64,000 nt of DNA from Cytobacillus oceanisediminis (GTDB taxonomy: Bacteria; Bacillota; Bacilli; Bacillales; Cytobacillaceae): contig NZ_SOEE01000001.1 in assembly GCF_004366035.1 (NCBI RefSeq), positions 434,001 through 498,000 of the forward strand, given 5' to 3'. The number at the start of each line of letters is the position of its first letter. The stretch's first letter is position 1. The position numbers and the translations under genes were made by a program. A model generated the notes under the pieces. It ran no database searches and was not told where the DNA came from. It worked only from the letters and a program-made list of their open reading frames with translations. Of the stretch, positions 30,282 to 40,642 are shown one piece after another.

Positions 30282-31445
30282 CTAACTTGATTTATCGTTA
30301 AGTTCTACTAACCCAAAGATCTCTCTTCTGTCATGCATTATTAATTTTTCGAGATAAAAACCCGCTAAACAGGCTGTCCCATTGGGTGAGCAGCTGAGCG
30401 GCGCATTTTCCATGTCCTCCAGAAGCACTTCCTTATCTCCTGTTTCACCGTCAACGGATATAAGCTGAAATCCCCCTGCATACATATCACTTTCAGCGCT
30501 GTACAATGGCTGAAAAGTTATGATGCCCTGAGGAGTCCAGTCATAATACGGTACCAGCCAATCCGAAAACCTTGTCAAATGAGGTACCGAGATTGAAGAT
30601 AACTTTCTGAAATCCTTATCCATAAAAGTATACATAGCCTGGTCTGACTGATCTGCCGGCACAGTGATGGTCATTAGCCTGTCTTTGGCAGCATCGAATT
30701 GAAAAATGTCTGCCTTAACCATGGTTTCATTATTTCCATCAATAGATTGTTTAACCAGCGGTGCAAAAAGTGACGGGTTTTCATTGTCCCAATCAAGGAA
30801 GTAAAGATGATTTGAATCCCCCCATTTGGCAAAAGGCTCCCTTAGGTTTAATTCTTCTAATGTTCCTTTTGCGATGTCGATATAATAGGAAGTAAAATCC
30901 CAGTCTTCAGTAAATGAAGCAATTAATAATGATTCTTCATGATAAGGGTTCCACTCAACAGCAAAGTCAAAGCCTGAAATGTTTTTCTGCCAAACAACTT
31001 TCCCATTTGCTTTTATAGCGGTTAAAGTTCCTTCATAAGTTCCAGGTGATGTTCGAATCAGAATGTATTTCCCAGCTGGACTGACCGTTACGGACGCAAT
31101 CGGATGTGAACTTTCATAGAGAAGATTTTGATCGCCTGAAAAAAGGTTATAAGAAAAAACCCTGGAAGCTGTTCCCTCATTTACAGTGTAAACAATTTTA
31201 TCATCGCTGAGCCAGCCATTTGCTCCCTGAAATTCCCCTTCTTTAATCTGTATAGGCTTAACTCTCTTATTTTCAGCATTGTCAGGTGGTGCGGACGGTT
31301 CAGAGGTTTCTGTTTCTTGATTCTTCTTCTGCTGCATCTCTGCTTTTTCCGGCTGTTCACAGCCGGTTATTAAAAATAGGGAAACCATCATAATAAAAAA
31401 TAAAAAAAGAAACTTCCCTATATATGTAGATTGTGTGTCCAACAA
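30282..31445 (-). CDS. yqgU: YqgU-like lipoprotein with beta-propeller-like domain
   Basis: The 387-residue protein starts with TTG at 31445, seven nt after AGGAGG. A signal sequence (FLFLFFIMMVSLFLITGC) has a lipobox, so the Cys is lipidated. A Glu/Pro-rich linker follows. The remainder repeats WD-like strands, such as GWLSDDKIVYTVNEGTASRV and ASVTVSPAGKYILIRTSPG, suggesting a TolB/WD-type propeller on the outer face of the membrane. In B. subtilis it is YqgU, of unknown function. Confidence 0.85.
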   Translation of the reverse strand: MLDTQSTYIGKFLFLFFIMMVSLFLITGCEQPEKAEMQQKKNQETETSEPSAPPDNAENKRVKPIQIKEGEFQGANGWLSDDKIVYTVNEGTASRVFSYNLFSGDQNLLYESSHPIASVTVSPAGKYILIRTSPGTYEGTLTAIKANGKVVWQKNISGFDFAVEWNPYHEESLLIASFTEDWDFTSYYIDIAKGTLEELNLREPFAKWGDSNHLYFLDWDNENPSLFAPLVKQSIDGNNETMVKADIFQFDAAKDRLMTITVPADQSDQAMYTFMDKDFRKLSSISVPHLTRFSDWLVPYYDWTPQGIITFQPLYSAESDMYAGGFQLISVDGETGDKEVLLEDMENAPLSCSPNGTACLAGFYLEKLIMHDRREIFGLVELNDKSS

Positions 31446-31532
31446 ATCCGCACCTCCTTTTCTCCCTAAATATAAGTACGTAAACAGCATGAAAATGTTT
31501 CAAAAATAATAGAATTAATGTGTTTAATAGGA

Positions 31533-31571
31533 AAAAGCCGTTTTTCCGTCTTCGATTTGGAAAAGCGGCTG
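31533..31571 (-). terminator. Possible weak terminator upstream region of yqgU/yqgT
   Basis: AGCCGTTTTTCC and GGAAAAGCGGCT can pair around an 11-nt loop with mismatches; no long T tract follows. It may be a stem-loop remnant rather than an active terminator. Confidence 0.3.
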
Positions 31572-31669
31572 GTTACCATAGAACTATTGGCTTATGAAGT
31601 TAGTATGATAGTTATTTTAATGTCTGTTTAATTAAAATACAATAAAGAAACATATTCAAGGTTAATTTT

Positions 31670-32857
31670 TCACATATAAAGCGATGCAAGAAAAATGCCC
31701 AGCACTTCTTCATAAATATCATCATATTGTGACAGGGGAAGCGGATTGACGCCTCTTCCAAGTTCAATGGTGAATCCCGGTCTCCGGAAGTCCTGTATGA
31801 ACCAATCCTTATAACCCGCAAAACTATCAATATATTGAACTGCTTTATACCCGCTGACACGCTCGAACTCAAGTGCGAGTACCTGTGATTCCGGCGGCTC
31901 CAATCCCTCGAATCCCCAATAAAATTCAGCTCCTTGTGTATGAAAGGCAAGCATTCGATCGAATTGATTATCTTTTGCCAGTTCTGCCATTGCTATAGCT
32001 TCTGGTTCCGTTAATGGGGCTTCCCCAAGATAATCTCTTGGTGCCGGAGCATTTTGTTCAGTTCTCTCTTTCTCAAAATCCCATTTAGCAGGATACTGAT
32101 TATTTAAATCTACACCCCTAATATTGGCCTTCCAGCCTGTGAAATCAGTGCTTCCCCTATTTATGGCAATCACTTCTTCCCTGAGTTCTGGAGGTGGCCC
32201 ATTCAAGACAAGATCTACTCCATCAGGATTCACCATTGGAACTATGGAAAGGTCAACTGAATTATATAAAGGCATGGTTGACACCCCTCTTATCGGCCGG
32301 ACATTTGTAATGGATAAGAGAAAGCTGTTCAGCAAAGCCATTAATATAGGGGTTGTAATCCATTCATTTGCATGAAAGGATGCATTAATTTGCACTTTCT
32401 TATTCCCTTTTCCCAGACGTATCTCCTGAATTGGCTTCCCAAGGACACTTTTGCCAATTGTATTTACCTTTATGAACGGATAAATATCCGACAGCATGGT
32501 AATATCAGCTGTTAAAGCTTTGTAATCATAATTTCTCCTGCCTGATACAATTGGAGTTATTACCCGCCTTGGCAGATTTATGGCTGTACCAGGGACCAGA
32601 CTGTTTGGGTTAAGGGATTGATTAACCAGGAGAAGAGCATCTACAGAGAGGTTTCGGGAAGAACTCAGCTTCCAAAAGGTGTCTCCTGGTCTTACCGTAT
32701 AGTTTTGCCGTGTAAAGCCGGGAATATTAATTTCCTGGCCTATCTGCAGCGATACAGGATTAACGCCGGGATTGGAATCAGCAATGAGATTGATTGGAAC
32801 CATAAAGAGCTGACTGTAATACCAGATGGAGTCACCGGACCGGACTTTGACTTTCAT
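31670..32857 (-). CDS. yqgT: LysM plus M14 zinc carboxypeptidase, cell-wall endopeptidase (YqgT)
   Basis: The 395-residue protein has two LysM domains (VRSGDSIWYYSQLF and YTVRPGDTFWKLSS) and an M14 peptidase domain. Zinc ligands lie in FHANEWITTP (His, Glu) and in AFHTQGAEFYWG (His); the catalytic Glu is in FTIELGRG. It resembles the gamma-D-glutamyl-L-diamino acid endopeptidase that cuts peptidoglycan stem peptides. No signal peptide is visible. ATG at 32857 follows GGGGGAG. Confidence 0.9.
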   Translation of the reverse strand: MKVKVRSGDSIWYYSQLFMVPINLIADSNPGVNPVSLQIGQEINIPGFTRQNYTVRPGDTFWKLSSSRNLSVDALLLVNQSLNPNSLVPGTAINLPRRVITPIVSGRRNYDYKALTADITMLSDIYPFIKVNTIGKSVLGKPIQEIRLGKGNKKVQINASFHANEWITTPILMALLNSFLLSITNVRPIRGVSTMPLYNSVDLSIVPMVNPDGVDLVLNGPPPELREEVIAINRGSTDFTGWKANIRGVDLNNQYPAKWDFEKERTEQNAPAPRDYLGEAPLTEPEAIAMAELAKDNQFDRMLAFHTQGAEFYWGFEGLEPPESQVLALEFERVSGYKAVQYIDSFAGYKDWFIQDFRRPGFTIELGRGVNPLPLSQYDDIYEEVLGIFLASLYM

Positions 32858-32980
32858 CTTTCTCCCCCTTTCCATCATTTTAATTTTATGAGAAAAAGAA
32901 AAAAAGATGACTGTTTACCTGTGTAAAATATGAAATCCGTATCGGCAGTGTCTAAAGGCTCTCGCAGTTTTAGGGTAAAG

Positions 32981-33008
32981 AAAAAAGCACCTGCACGCAA
33001 TCAGGCAC
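32981..33008 (-). terminator. Terminator of glcK
   Basis: On the minus strand GTGCCTG pairs with CAGGTGC using two G-T wobbles, followed by six Ts. Confidence 0.7.
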
Positions 33009-33020
33009 TTTTATTTCAAT

Positions 33021-33983
33021 TTATTTATTTTTAGCAAGCCAGGCTGCTCCAATTACGCCGGCGTCATTGCCCAATTTGGCAATATCAATGACGGTGGATT
33101 CCTTCACTCCTGGAAACGCAAATTTAAGGAAGTTTTCAATAACAGGCTTCAGCAGTACATCCCCTGCTTTGGACACTCCTCCGCCTAATACTATTTTTTC
33201 CGGATTTAAGGTATTTGCAATGTTTGCCAATGCCAGTCCCAGATGCATAGCTGTTTCATTGACTACCAGAAGAGATCCTTCATCCCCATTCCTTGCTGAA
33301 TCGAAAACATCTTTTGCTGTGATAAATCCATTCTCCTTATATAAATTGGAAAGGCCCCCTTCTCCTCCCGATTTTAGGTTTTCAAGAGCCTGCCGGACAA
33401 TGCCTGTAGCTGATGCTATTGTTTCAAGACAGCCCGTTTTTCCGCAATTGCACTGAGCCCCGCCAAAAGGAACGGAAGTAATGTGGCCAATCTCACCAGC
33501 AGCTCCGCTGACTCCCTGCACAATATCTCCGTTGGCAATTACGCCGCCGCCGACACCTGTGCCAAGTGTGACACATACAAGATCTTTAGCGCCATTTCCG
33601 GCTCCCTTCCACATTTCGCCCAGAGCAGCGCAGTTAGCATCATTATCAATGATGACTGAAAGCGATGTTTCCACTTCAAGCAAATCCTTCAGAGGGTAAT
33701 TATCTTTCCAGCCCAAATTAACAGTGTTATATACAACACCTGTTGCCAGATTTACAGGACCTGGGGCACCCATGCCAATACCGATGATTTTATCCTTGCT
33801 TAAATCCAGTTCCTCCAATTTATGATCGATGGCTTTAGCTATATTTATGGTAATATTTTTTCCTTCTTCACTATTGTCAGTGGGAATTTCCCATTTATGA
33901 ATGATTTCCCCATAATAGTTGATAAAAGCAAGTTTTGTAGTTGTTCCGCCTAAATCTACCCCAACCAGCCATTTTTCTGCCAA
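33021..33983 (-). CDS. glcK: Glucokinase (ROK family)
   Basis: The 320-residue enzyme phosphorylates glucose with ATP. The phosphate-binding loop is [13 protein letters not shown] (residues about 8-20), the active-site Asp is in [12 protein letters not shown], and the ROK zinc site is [10 protein letters not shown]. Start is TTG at 33983 after AGGTGATGGAG. It is followed in transcription by its terminator and preceded by yqgQ, the conserved Bacillus arrangement yqgQ-glcK. Confidence 0.95.
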   Translation of the reverse strand: MAEKWLVGVDLGGTTTKLAFINYYGEIIHKWEIPTDNSEEGKNITINIAKAIDHKLEELDLSKDKIIGIGMGAPGPVNLATGVVYNTVNLGWKDNYPLKDLLEVETSLSVIIDNDANCAALGEMWKGAGNGAKDLVCVTLGTGVGGGVIANGDIVQGVSGAAGEIGHITSVPFGGAQCNCGKTGCLETIASATGIVRQALENLKSGGEGGLSNLYKENGFITAKDVFDSARNGDEGSLLVVNETAMHLGLALANIANTLNPEKIVLGGGVSKAGDVLLKPVIENFLKFAFPGVKESTVIDIAKLGNDAGVIGAAWLAKNK

Positions 33984-33989
33984 ACTCCA

Positions 33990-34202
33990 TCACCTTTTCT
34001 GTCTATTTTTCTCTTTTAGATTCTGAATTTCAGTCCGTAAAATCAAGATGCTGCTCTGGTAATCTTTCACATCAATAAGCTGAGAATCATATAGCTCTTT
34101 TAATTCGGCAGCCATAAGCTCCAAATCAGCTTCACGATCCCCTATGTAGATGATTGTCCCATATTTCTTCAGGAATTGCTGTATATCATAAATGGTTTTC
34201 AT
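33990..34202 (-). CDS. yqgQ: YqgQ family protein
   Basis: The 70-residue protein matches the YqgQ/DUF910 family: YDIQQFLKKYGTIIYIGDRE, ADLELMAAELKELYDSQLID. It is a small helical bundle that I recall binding single-stranded nucleic acid weakly. It ends 6 nt before glcK and is co-transcribed. ATG at 34202 follows AGAGGTAC. Confidence 0.9.
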   Translation of the reverse strand: MKTIYDIQQFLKKYGTIIYIGDREADLELMAAELKELYDSQLIDVKDYQSSILILRTEIQNLKEKNRQKR

Positions 34203-34311
34203 TCTGTACCTCTGCTTTTTCGATAAGTTTATACCACCATAAAGTATAATCTAAATTTCTACCCTTCTCAAGATGGACAAGCTTCCTGAAGTAAGATTCC
34301 TGGACTAATGT

Positions 34312-34353
34312 AAAAAATCCCTTCCAGGCACAGCAGCCAGTGAGGGATTTTTA
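34312..34353 (-). terminator. Terminator of the GerA-like gene
   Basis: On the minus strand AAAAATCCCT pairs with AGGGATTTTT and the inner ACTGGC/GCCTGG helps; a T tract ends the stem. Confidence 0.8.
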
Positions 34354-34356
34354 CAT

Positions 34357-35817
34357 TTAGCGATCCGGATCTTTTGGATGCAGGAAACGCGGCCGCCTGT
34401 TCTTTAATGGTATTGGCGACCTGAGCAATACATCCCTGAATGCTCTCAGATTAAAAGGGATGAATGGCCACAGGTATGGCACTCCAAAAGACTTCATTCT
34501 AGCCAGCATGATTATCAGCAGCAGGATGCCGGCTACATATCCATAAGTATGGAAAATACTGGTTGAAATCAACAGAGCGATTCTTATCAGCCTGTTGGCC
34601 AGGCTCATTTCATAGCTTGGTGTTGAAAATGTTCCAATTGCTGCTATTGCTAAATAAAGAATTACTTCATTTATGAACAATCCAACTTCAACAGCTACCT
34701 GTCCAATCATAAGGGCAGCCACCAGTCCGAGTGCAGTAGCCAGCGCGGATGGAGTATGGATCGCAGCCATCCTCAGCATATCCAAACCGAGCTCTATCAT
34801 AAGAAACTGAATGACTAATGGCAGCTGTCCTGTTTCATTCGGTCCAATATATGATAATGCATCAGGCAATAGCTGTGGCTGTATTGCAAATAAGTACCAT
34901 AAAGGCAAAAGAAAAATGGAAGCCCAGACAGCCAAAAATCGGACAAATCGCAAATAAGCACCCACAAGAGGCTTATTTCGGTATTCCTCAGCATGCTGCA
35001 GGTGATGCCAGAAGGTTGTCGGTGTTATGATCACACTGGGTGAACCATCAACGATGATGCAGACATGCCCTTCATAAAGATGGGTTGCAGCTGTATCAGG
35101 CCTTTCGGTATATCTCACCATTGGATATGGATTCCAATGCCGGCCAGAAATGAATTCCTCTATTGATTTTTCGGCCATTGGCAATCCATCAGTGTCAATC
35201 TTAGAAATTGATTCCTTTATTTTTTTGACCATTTCAGGATCGGCAATGTCTTCAATATAACTGACAACAATATCTGTTTTAGAACGTCTTCCCACTTGCA
35301 TATATTCCATGCGAAGTGTCCGGTCTCTAATTCTTCTCCTTGTTAAAGCCGTATTAAAGACGAGTGTTTCTACAAAACCATCCCTTGAACCGCGGACAAC
35401 ACGTTCGATATCAGGCTCCTGTGGTCCTCTCACGGGATATGTACGTGCATCAATGAGAATCACTTCATCGACACCATCCACGACTAATGCAGTTGGGCCA
35501 GCCAGCACCGTATCCACAACTTTATCCAGATCATCAGAGGTTTCAACCTCTACATAGGGTATATACGTTTTTATTAGCCGGGAAAGTGTATCCCCTTCCA
35601 GCTGGCCGGCATCCAATCCAGCAAGCATTTTCATCAAATAGTGCAATATATCATCTTTTACAAAGCCATCTACAAGATATAGAGCCATTTCCCTTTCTGC
35701 ATATTCAACATCCAGCTGAATCACATCAAAGCTTTTTTCTACTCCAAGTGCATCTCTAAGATATTCTATATTTTCTTTCAGTGAAACCTTTACAGGCTCT
35801 CTTCTGACTTTCTCCAA
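34357..35817 (-). CDS. GerA-family spore germination protein, SpoVAF-like
   Basis: The 486-residue protein belongs to the GerA A-subunit family. An N-terminal soluble domain (about 1-280) includes VDGFVKDDILHYLMKMLAG and the conserved ALVVDGVDEVILIDARTYP and RTLRMEYMQVGRRSKTDIVV. At least four transmembrane segments follow (about 290-450). Starts with TTG 35817 after GAGGTGG. No GerB or GerC partner gene lies nearby. In SpoVAF-type proteins the partner is encoded elsewhere, so this is an orphan A subunit. Function in spore germination is inferred. Confidence 0.88.
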   Translation of the reverse strand: MEKVRREPVKVSLKENIEYLRDALGVEKSFDVIQLDVEYAEREMALYLVDGFVKDDILHYLMKMLAGLDAGQLEGDTLSRLIKTYIPYVEVETSDDLDKVVDTVLAGPTALVVDGVDEVILIDARTYPVRGPQEPDIERVVRGSRDGFVETLVFNTALTRRRIRDRTLRMEYMQVGRRSKTDIVVSYIEDIADPEMVKKIKESISKIDTDGLPMAEKSIEEFISGRHWNPYPMVRYTERPDTAATHLYEGHVCIIVDGSPSVIITPTTFWHHLQHAEEYRNKPLVGAYLRFVRFLAVWASIFLLPLWYLFAIQPQLLPDALSYIGPNETGQLPLVIQFLMIELGLDMLRMAAIHTPSALATALGLVAALMIGQVAVEVGLFINEVILYLAIAAIGTFSTPSYEMSLANRLIRIALLISTSIFHTYGYVAGILLLIIMLARMKSFGVPYLWPFIPFNLRAFRDVLLRSPIPLKNRRPRFLHPKDPDR

Positions 35818-35988
35818 AATCCCACCTCAGCATTCTGTTCCATTCTTTTCCTTGCATACTATTCAACATCATAGACATGCAAAAAAAAAATCATACCAAT
35901 GATTGGCATGATTCATGAAAATTAGCCGGAAATGAAGAATTATTTCCCGGGTAGTAAGCTGAATATTCAGTATAATATTAGCTGTACT

Positions 35989-37521
35989 CTATTCTATTTG
36001 GTTTAATAGCTTTTGATACTCTTTCTGTTCCGGTTTAAGATCAGCGGCTATTTGAGCATGATGCCTTGCTTTTTTCGTGTTATCTTCTTCTAAATAGATC
36101 AGTGCCAGATTATAATGTGCTTCGTGGAAAGAACCTTCTTCCTTAACGACATGGAGAAGATGTTCTTTTGCTTCCTCCAGTTGTCCCGCTTTTATTTCCG
36201 CATATGATAACAGAAAATAAGCCTCTGGAGAGGCATTCCCTTCGTTAACAAAATCAGCAAGCATTGAACGAGCCTTTTCATACTCTTCAGCACTAATATG
36301 TTCCTGGGCCATCACTATTGCAGTCTGTTCATTTAAAAGCCTTCCAGGATCATTAAAACCATATTTCAACAATCCAGCCGCCAGACAGAATGATGCTGCT
36401 AAAAACAGGAACTGGAGCAATGGCCGTTTCTTCTTGGGAAAATGCACAATGCCAGTAGCAAGAAATCCGCCAATCAGCCCGCCGATATGGCCTGCGTTAT
36501 CAATTCCTGGAATGGTAAACCCAAATGCAAGGTTGATTCCCAATACGACAAGTATATTAAATCCTATTGTTCGGAAGAAAAGGCTTGGATAAATGAGCCC
36601 AAAATATAAAAGTGCTCCAAAGCAGCCAAAAATAGCTCCGCTTGCCCCAGCTGAAAGGGTAGGGCTAAAAATGAAACTGGCTAATGTCCCGCCAAAACCA
36701 GCTGCCAAATAGATAAACAGGAACCTTATATTTCCATAGACGCGTTCTACTGCCGAACCAAGATAAAATAAGGCAAGTGTATTCATTAATAAATGCAGCA
36801 GCCCAATATGAAGAACAATCGGGGTCAAAAATCTCCACCATTCCCCATCAAGAATTAATGGGTTAAATTTAGCTCCATACCTAATTAAAGTCGATGTATC
36901 CGTGCTCCCGCCCATTGCTTCCAAAACTAAAAAAACAGCAACTTGAATAAAAATGAATATATACGTAAAAAGGGGCTTCCCAAAATTAAACATTTCCTTT
37001 TCTTTCTTTGCTGTTTTTACTGCTTTAGAAAGAGCAGCATGTTTCAGTGAATCAACATCCATCTCCGTATAATTTCCGGACAGAAGCGTTAACGGCTTTT
37101 CAAAAATGGCCTCAACAGCACTTAGGCTATCCGGTTTTCCAGGCTCAATTATTAGGGTTTGGACAGAGGCTTTCTCATTTTCAGGCATGAAGGGGACTCT
37201 GATGCGGAATTCATAGTCATCTACAGGCAGGTACGAAGAGACATAGATATTTAATACCGGCATCTCCCTATTGCCAAGCTGCTTCCTCACAGATTCTGCT
37301 TTTTGGGCAGTAACCTCAATATCCCGCTGCATCCAATTGCTCCAGTCAAGATTATATTTTAAGAGCCTGATTGCCTTAATCGTTTTATGCTCCATCTTTT
37401 CAAGCCATAATTCATCATGATCTCCAGATAGCTGAATCATTCTGTACCCCTGATCAGATATGAAATAATCCGCAAGTTTCCAAAATACATAATCCTCTTG
37501 AACGGCCAATTCTTCCCCCAC
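35989..37521 (-). CDS. gluP: Rhomboid intramembrane protease GluP with TPR tail
   Basis: The 510-residue protein has three parts. An N-terminal soluble domain (about 1-180) precedes a rhomboid domain of about seven membrane segments with catalytic Ser in SAGASGAIFGC and His in NAGHIGGLIGG. The C-terminus (about 390-505) is a TPR region (YFLLSYAEIKAGQLEEAKEH, YNLALIYLEEDNTKKARHH). B. subtilis GluP/YqgP cleaves the magnesium transporter MgtE. GTG at 37521 has only a weak ribosome site; TTG at 37509 after GGGGGAAGAA is an alternative. Confidence 0.92.
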   Translation of the reverse strand: MGEELAVQEDYVFWKLADYFISDQGYRMIQLSGDHDELWLEKMEHKTIKAIRLLKYNLDWSNWMQRDIEVTAQKAESVRKQLGNREMPVLNIYVSSYLPVDDYEFRIRVPFMPENEKASVQTLIIEPGKPDSLSAVEAIFEKPLTLLSGNYTEMDVDSLKHAALSKAVKTAKKEKEMFNFGKPLFTYIFIFIQVAVFLVLEAMGGSTDTSTLIRYGAKFNPLILDGEWWRFLTPIVLHIGLLHLLMNTLALFYLGSAVERVYGNIRFLFIYLAAGFGGTLASFIFSPTLSAGASGAIFGCFGALLYFGLIYPSLFFRTIGFNILVVLGINLAFGFTIPGIDNAGHIGGLIGGFLATGIVHFPKKKRPLLQFLFLAASFCLAAGLLKYGFNDPGRLLNEQTAIVMAQEHISAEEYEKARSMLADFVNEGNASPEAYFLLSYAEIKAGQLEEAKEHLLHVVKEEGSFHEAHYNLALIYLEEDNTKKARHHAQIAADLKPEQKEYQKLLNQIE

Positions 37522-37616
37522 TCTCTATATGTTGCAATGAATTAAAATACTTATCTAACTATAGGCAAAAAGGAAACCTTTTGTAAAAGAAAAAGCACCT
37601 ATATATTTATCCAAAA

Positions 37617-37640
37617 TAAAAAGACCATTACGGTCTTTTT
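37617..37640 (-). terminator. Terminator of yqgO
   Basis: AAAAAGACC pairs with GGTCTTTTT around ATTAC. Confidence 0.85.
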
Positions 37641-37646
37641 ACTTCT

Positions 37647-37847
37647 TTATTGCCGCCCTTCCGATGGCCCAGAAGAGAAAACAGAGCTCATCATCCTGTC
37701 GCGGACAAGCGGAAAACTCATTATTGAAGTGACTAGCAGTTTACGCAAAAAGACGTTCCCAAAAATAACATTAATCAATCGATAACGGTTATGATAGGCA
37801 AAATAAGTGCCAAGCCCTATCATAAATATGGATAGTAATCGAGACAT
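37647..37847 (-). CDS. yqgO: YqgO-like small protein
   Basis: The 66-residue protein starts at ATG 37847 after AGGAGGG. It has one hydrophobic stretch (IFMIGLGTYFAYH) and a basic, hydrophobic segment (IFGNVFLRKLLVTSIM). Size and location just before gluP in the map fit B. subtilis YqgO. Function unknown. Confidence 0.7.
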   Translation of the reverse strand: MSRLLSIFMIGLGTYFAYHNRYRLINVIFGNVFLRKLLVTSIMSFPLVRDRMMSSVFSSGPSEGRQ

Positions 37848-37940
37848 TAAAAATCCCTCCTCTTCCTTATTGTGAGAAGAGGAAATAATTTTTATCCATG
37901 CTTCAGAACAAAATAAAATCCGCCGCCCAATGCAAGCTGG

Positions 37941-38933
<993 letters not shown>

Positions 38934-38942
38934 TTAGTCCCT

Positions 38943-39731
38943 CTATGTTAATAGAATATATAGAAGCATTCCCACCGTGGCAGAAGCTAAACCTGAACAA
39001 AAATTAACAAAGTCATTATCTGCAAAACGCCTGCCTTTTACCAAAAAGGCAGGCTGCCCGCAATGTTCGGTTTTTTCAACATTTTCTTTGCACACCAGGC
39101 ACTTGTATTCAGCCTGAAAAAAAGCACCTAATATAGAATCAATCAGATTTCCCGCAAATCCAAAGGTCCCAATCAGCAAACCTTCATAAAGTGAAACGCT
39201 GAACAACATAAATGACAGAAGAGCTATAGTAAAAGAACCTGACAAAGCTGCAATTGTGCCCAGAATGCTGACAGCACCTGAAGTTCCAGTCTCTACTGGC
39301 TTCCAGGTCCTTAACGAAATGGGAGGTTTTCGACTTAATGAGCCAATTTCTGATGCCCAGGTGTCCGAGTTCGCTGCAGCCAGGCCAATTAGAAATGCTA
39401 ACAGCCAAACCGGTGATGGTATCAAAAGATGGAATATACTGGAAATAGCTGCTATTCCTCCATTTGCTGCCACCTGCTGCCAATCCCTTCTTGACCCTTT
39501 TGCATGCTTATTTTCTAATGTCTCTTTTCTATGGCTTTTAAATTTTGACCAAAAGCTTGAGCTCCCAAAAAAGAACCCCAGCACAAGGAGACCGTAAAAA
39601 CCAAATCCCCATCCTGTTGCAGCACCCACAATGAATGCGGCTATACTGCCTGAAAAGGTCAGTAATCGGAAATAATATCCAGCTAGCGCTGTGATCAATA
39701 TTAAAATAACAATAACAATAGATTCAAGCAT
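38943..39731 (-). CDS. DUF92 (TIGR00297) family membrane protein
   Basis: The 262-residue protein has about six hydrophobic segments and the family motifs GAATGWGFGFYGLLVLGFFF, FLIGLAAANSDTWASEIG (conserved DTWASE) and GNLIDSILGAFFQAEYKC. The family is related to VTE6-type phytyl-phosphate kinases, so a CTP-dependent prenyl-phosphate kinase is possible but unproven. An inserted zinc-type CLVCKE and EHCG pair lies near the end. It overlaps yqgN by 8 nt. Confidence 0.85.
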   Translation of the reverse strand: MLESIVIVILILITALAGYYFRLLTFSGSIAAFIVGAATGWGFGFYGLLVLGFFFGSSSFWSKFKSHRKETLENKHAKGSRRDWQQVAANGGIAAISSIFHLLIPSPVWLLAFLIGLAAANSDTWASEIGSLSRKPPISLRTWKPVETGTSGAVSILGTIAALSGSFTIALLSFMLFSVSLYEGLLIGTFGFAGNLIDSILGAFFQAEYKCLVCKENVEKTEHCGQPAFLVKGRRFADNDFVNFCSGLASATVGMLLYILLT

Positions 39732-40299
39732 TGCCGGATGCCCAAACCTGCTGTTCGGTAATAATCATTTCCACCGGCTTGTCATGGTTTTCCACTTGAA
39801 AGCCGGTTATGACCTGCAGTTCAAAAGCCAGTGAAACGGTTCTTCCTTTATATTGCTCGAGAAAACGATCATAATAGCCTCCTCCAAACCCCAGGCGGAA
39901 GCCATTCTTCATGTATGCCAGCCCGGGTACGATTAAAGTTTCGATTTCCTCACTGCGAACTTCATCTGTCTTTTCTGGATTTGGCTCCCATAATCCATAG
40001 TACACAGACTCCAATTCCCTGAAGCTTTTCAGTTCACGGAACACCATTTGCTTTGCTTTAGGAATGCACTTCGGGACAGCAACCCTCTTTCCATCTTCCC
40101 ATGCTTTTCTGATAATCTGCCACGTATCCGCCTCAGGCGGCTTTGAAACCGTTATTCCTATCGTTTTAGCCTGAAGCCATAAAGGACTGCTATAAAGGCT
40201 GCTGGCAATTTCATAGGATAGCTGTTCATACTCAGGTTTGCTCAATTCCTTCATTCTATCCAGCATTTGCTTTCTAAGCGCCTTTTTATCCATTTTCAT
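39724..40299 (-). CDS. yqgN: 5-formyltetrahydrofolate cyclo-ligase
   Basis: The 191-residue enzyme converts 5-formyl-THF to 5,10-methenyl-THF with ATP. It carries KKALRKQMLDRM at the start, a central YYGLWEPNPEKTDEV, and the signature LIVPGLAYMKNGFRLGFGGG with YYDRFLEQY (residues about 125-155). I chose ATG at 40299, six nt after GGAGGG. It is the folate-salvage gene called yqgN in B. subtilis. Confidence 0.93.
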   Translation of the reverse strand: MKMDKKALRKQMLDRMKELSKPEYEQLSYEIASSLYSSPLWLQAKTIGITVSKPPEADTWQIIRKAWEDGKRVAVPKCIPKAKQMVFRELKSFRELESVYYGLWEPNPEKTDEVRSEEIETLIVPGLAYMKNGFRLGFGGGYYDRFLEQYKGRTVSLAFELQVITGFQVENHDKPVEMIITEQQVWASGNA

Positions 40300-40386
40300 A
40301 TCAAACCCTCCAACAGAAGATGACATATGCAATTCCCCTCAATAATTTATCCAAAAAAGGGAAGTATACCCATGAAAAAAGTCAAC

Positions 40387-40415
40387 AAAAAAAGCAGTAG
40401 GAATGATCCTACCGC
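40387..40415 (-). terminator. Terminator of rpmG
   Basis: On the minus strand GCGGTAGGA pairs with TCCTACTGC around ATCAT, followed by seven Ts. Confidence 0.9.
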
Positions 40416-40565
40416 TTATTTTGTTTCACGATGTGTAGTCGAACGCTTATCTCTTGGGCAATATTTTTTAAGCTCAAGACGATCTGGATTATTTCGTTTA
40501 TTTTTTTTAGAAATATAGTTACGATCTCCACATTCTGTGCAAGCTAACGTAATGTTTACACGCAT
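40416..40565 (-). CDS. rpmG: 50S ribosomal protein L33
   Basis: The 49-residue protein is L33 of the RpmGA type: [19 protein letters not shown], then [14 protein letters not shown]. It keeps a CxxC and one later Cys but has Asp in place of the fourth, as in B. subtilis RpmGA, so zinc binding may be incomplete. ATG at 40565 follows GGAGGG. It lies upstream of yqgN in the conserved order. Confidence 0.95.
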   Translation of the reverse strand: MRVNITLACTECGDRNYISKKNKRNNPDRLELKKYCPRDKRSTTHRETK

Positions 40566-40642
40566 GTAATTTCCCTCCAAACTATGTTCAAACTAGTTCG
40601 TTCATACGACTTTTCTATAATATCACTTTTTAAATCGAAATG

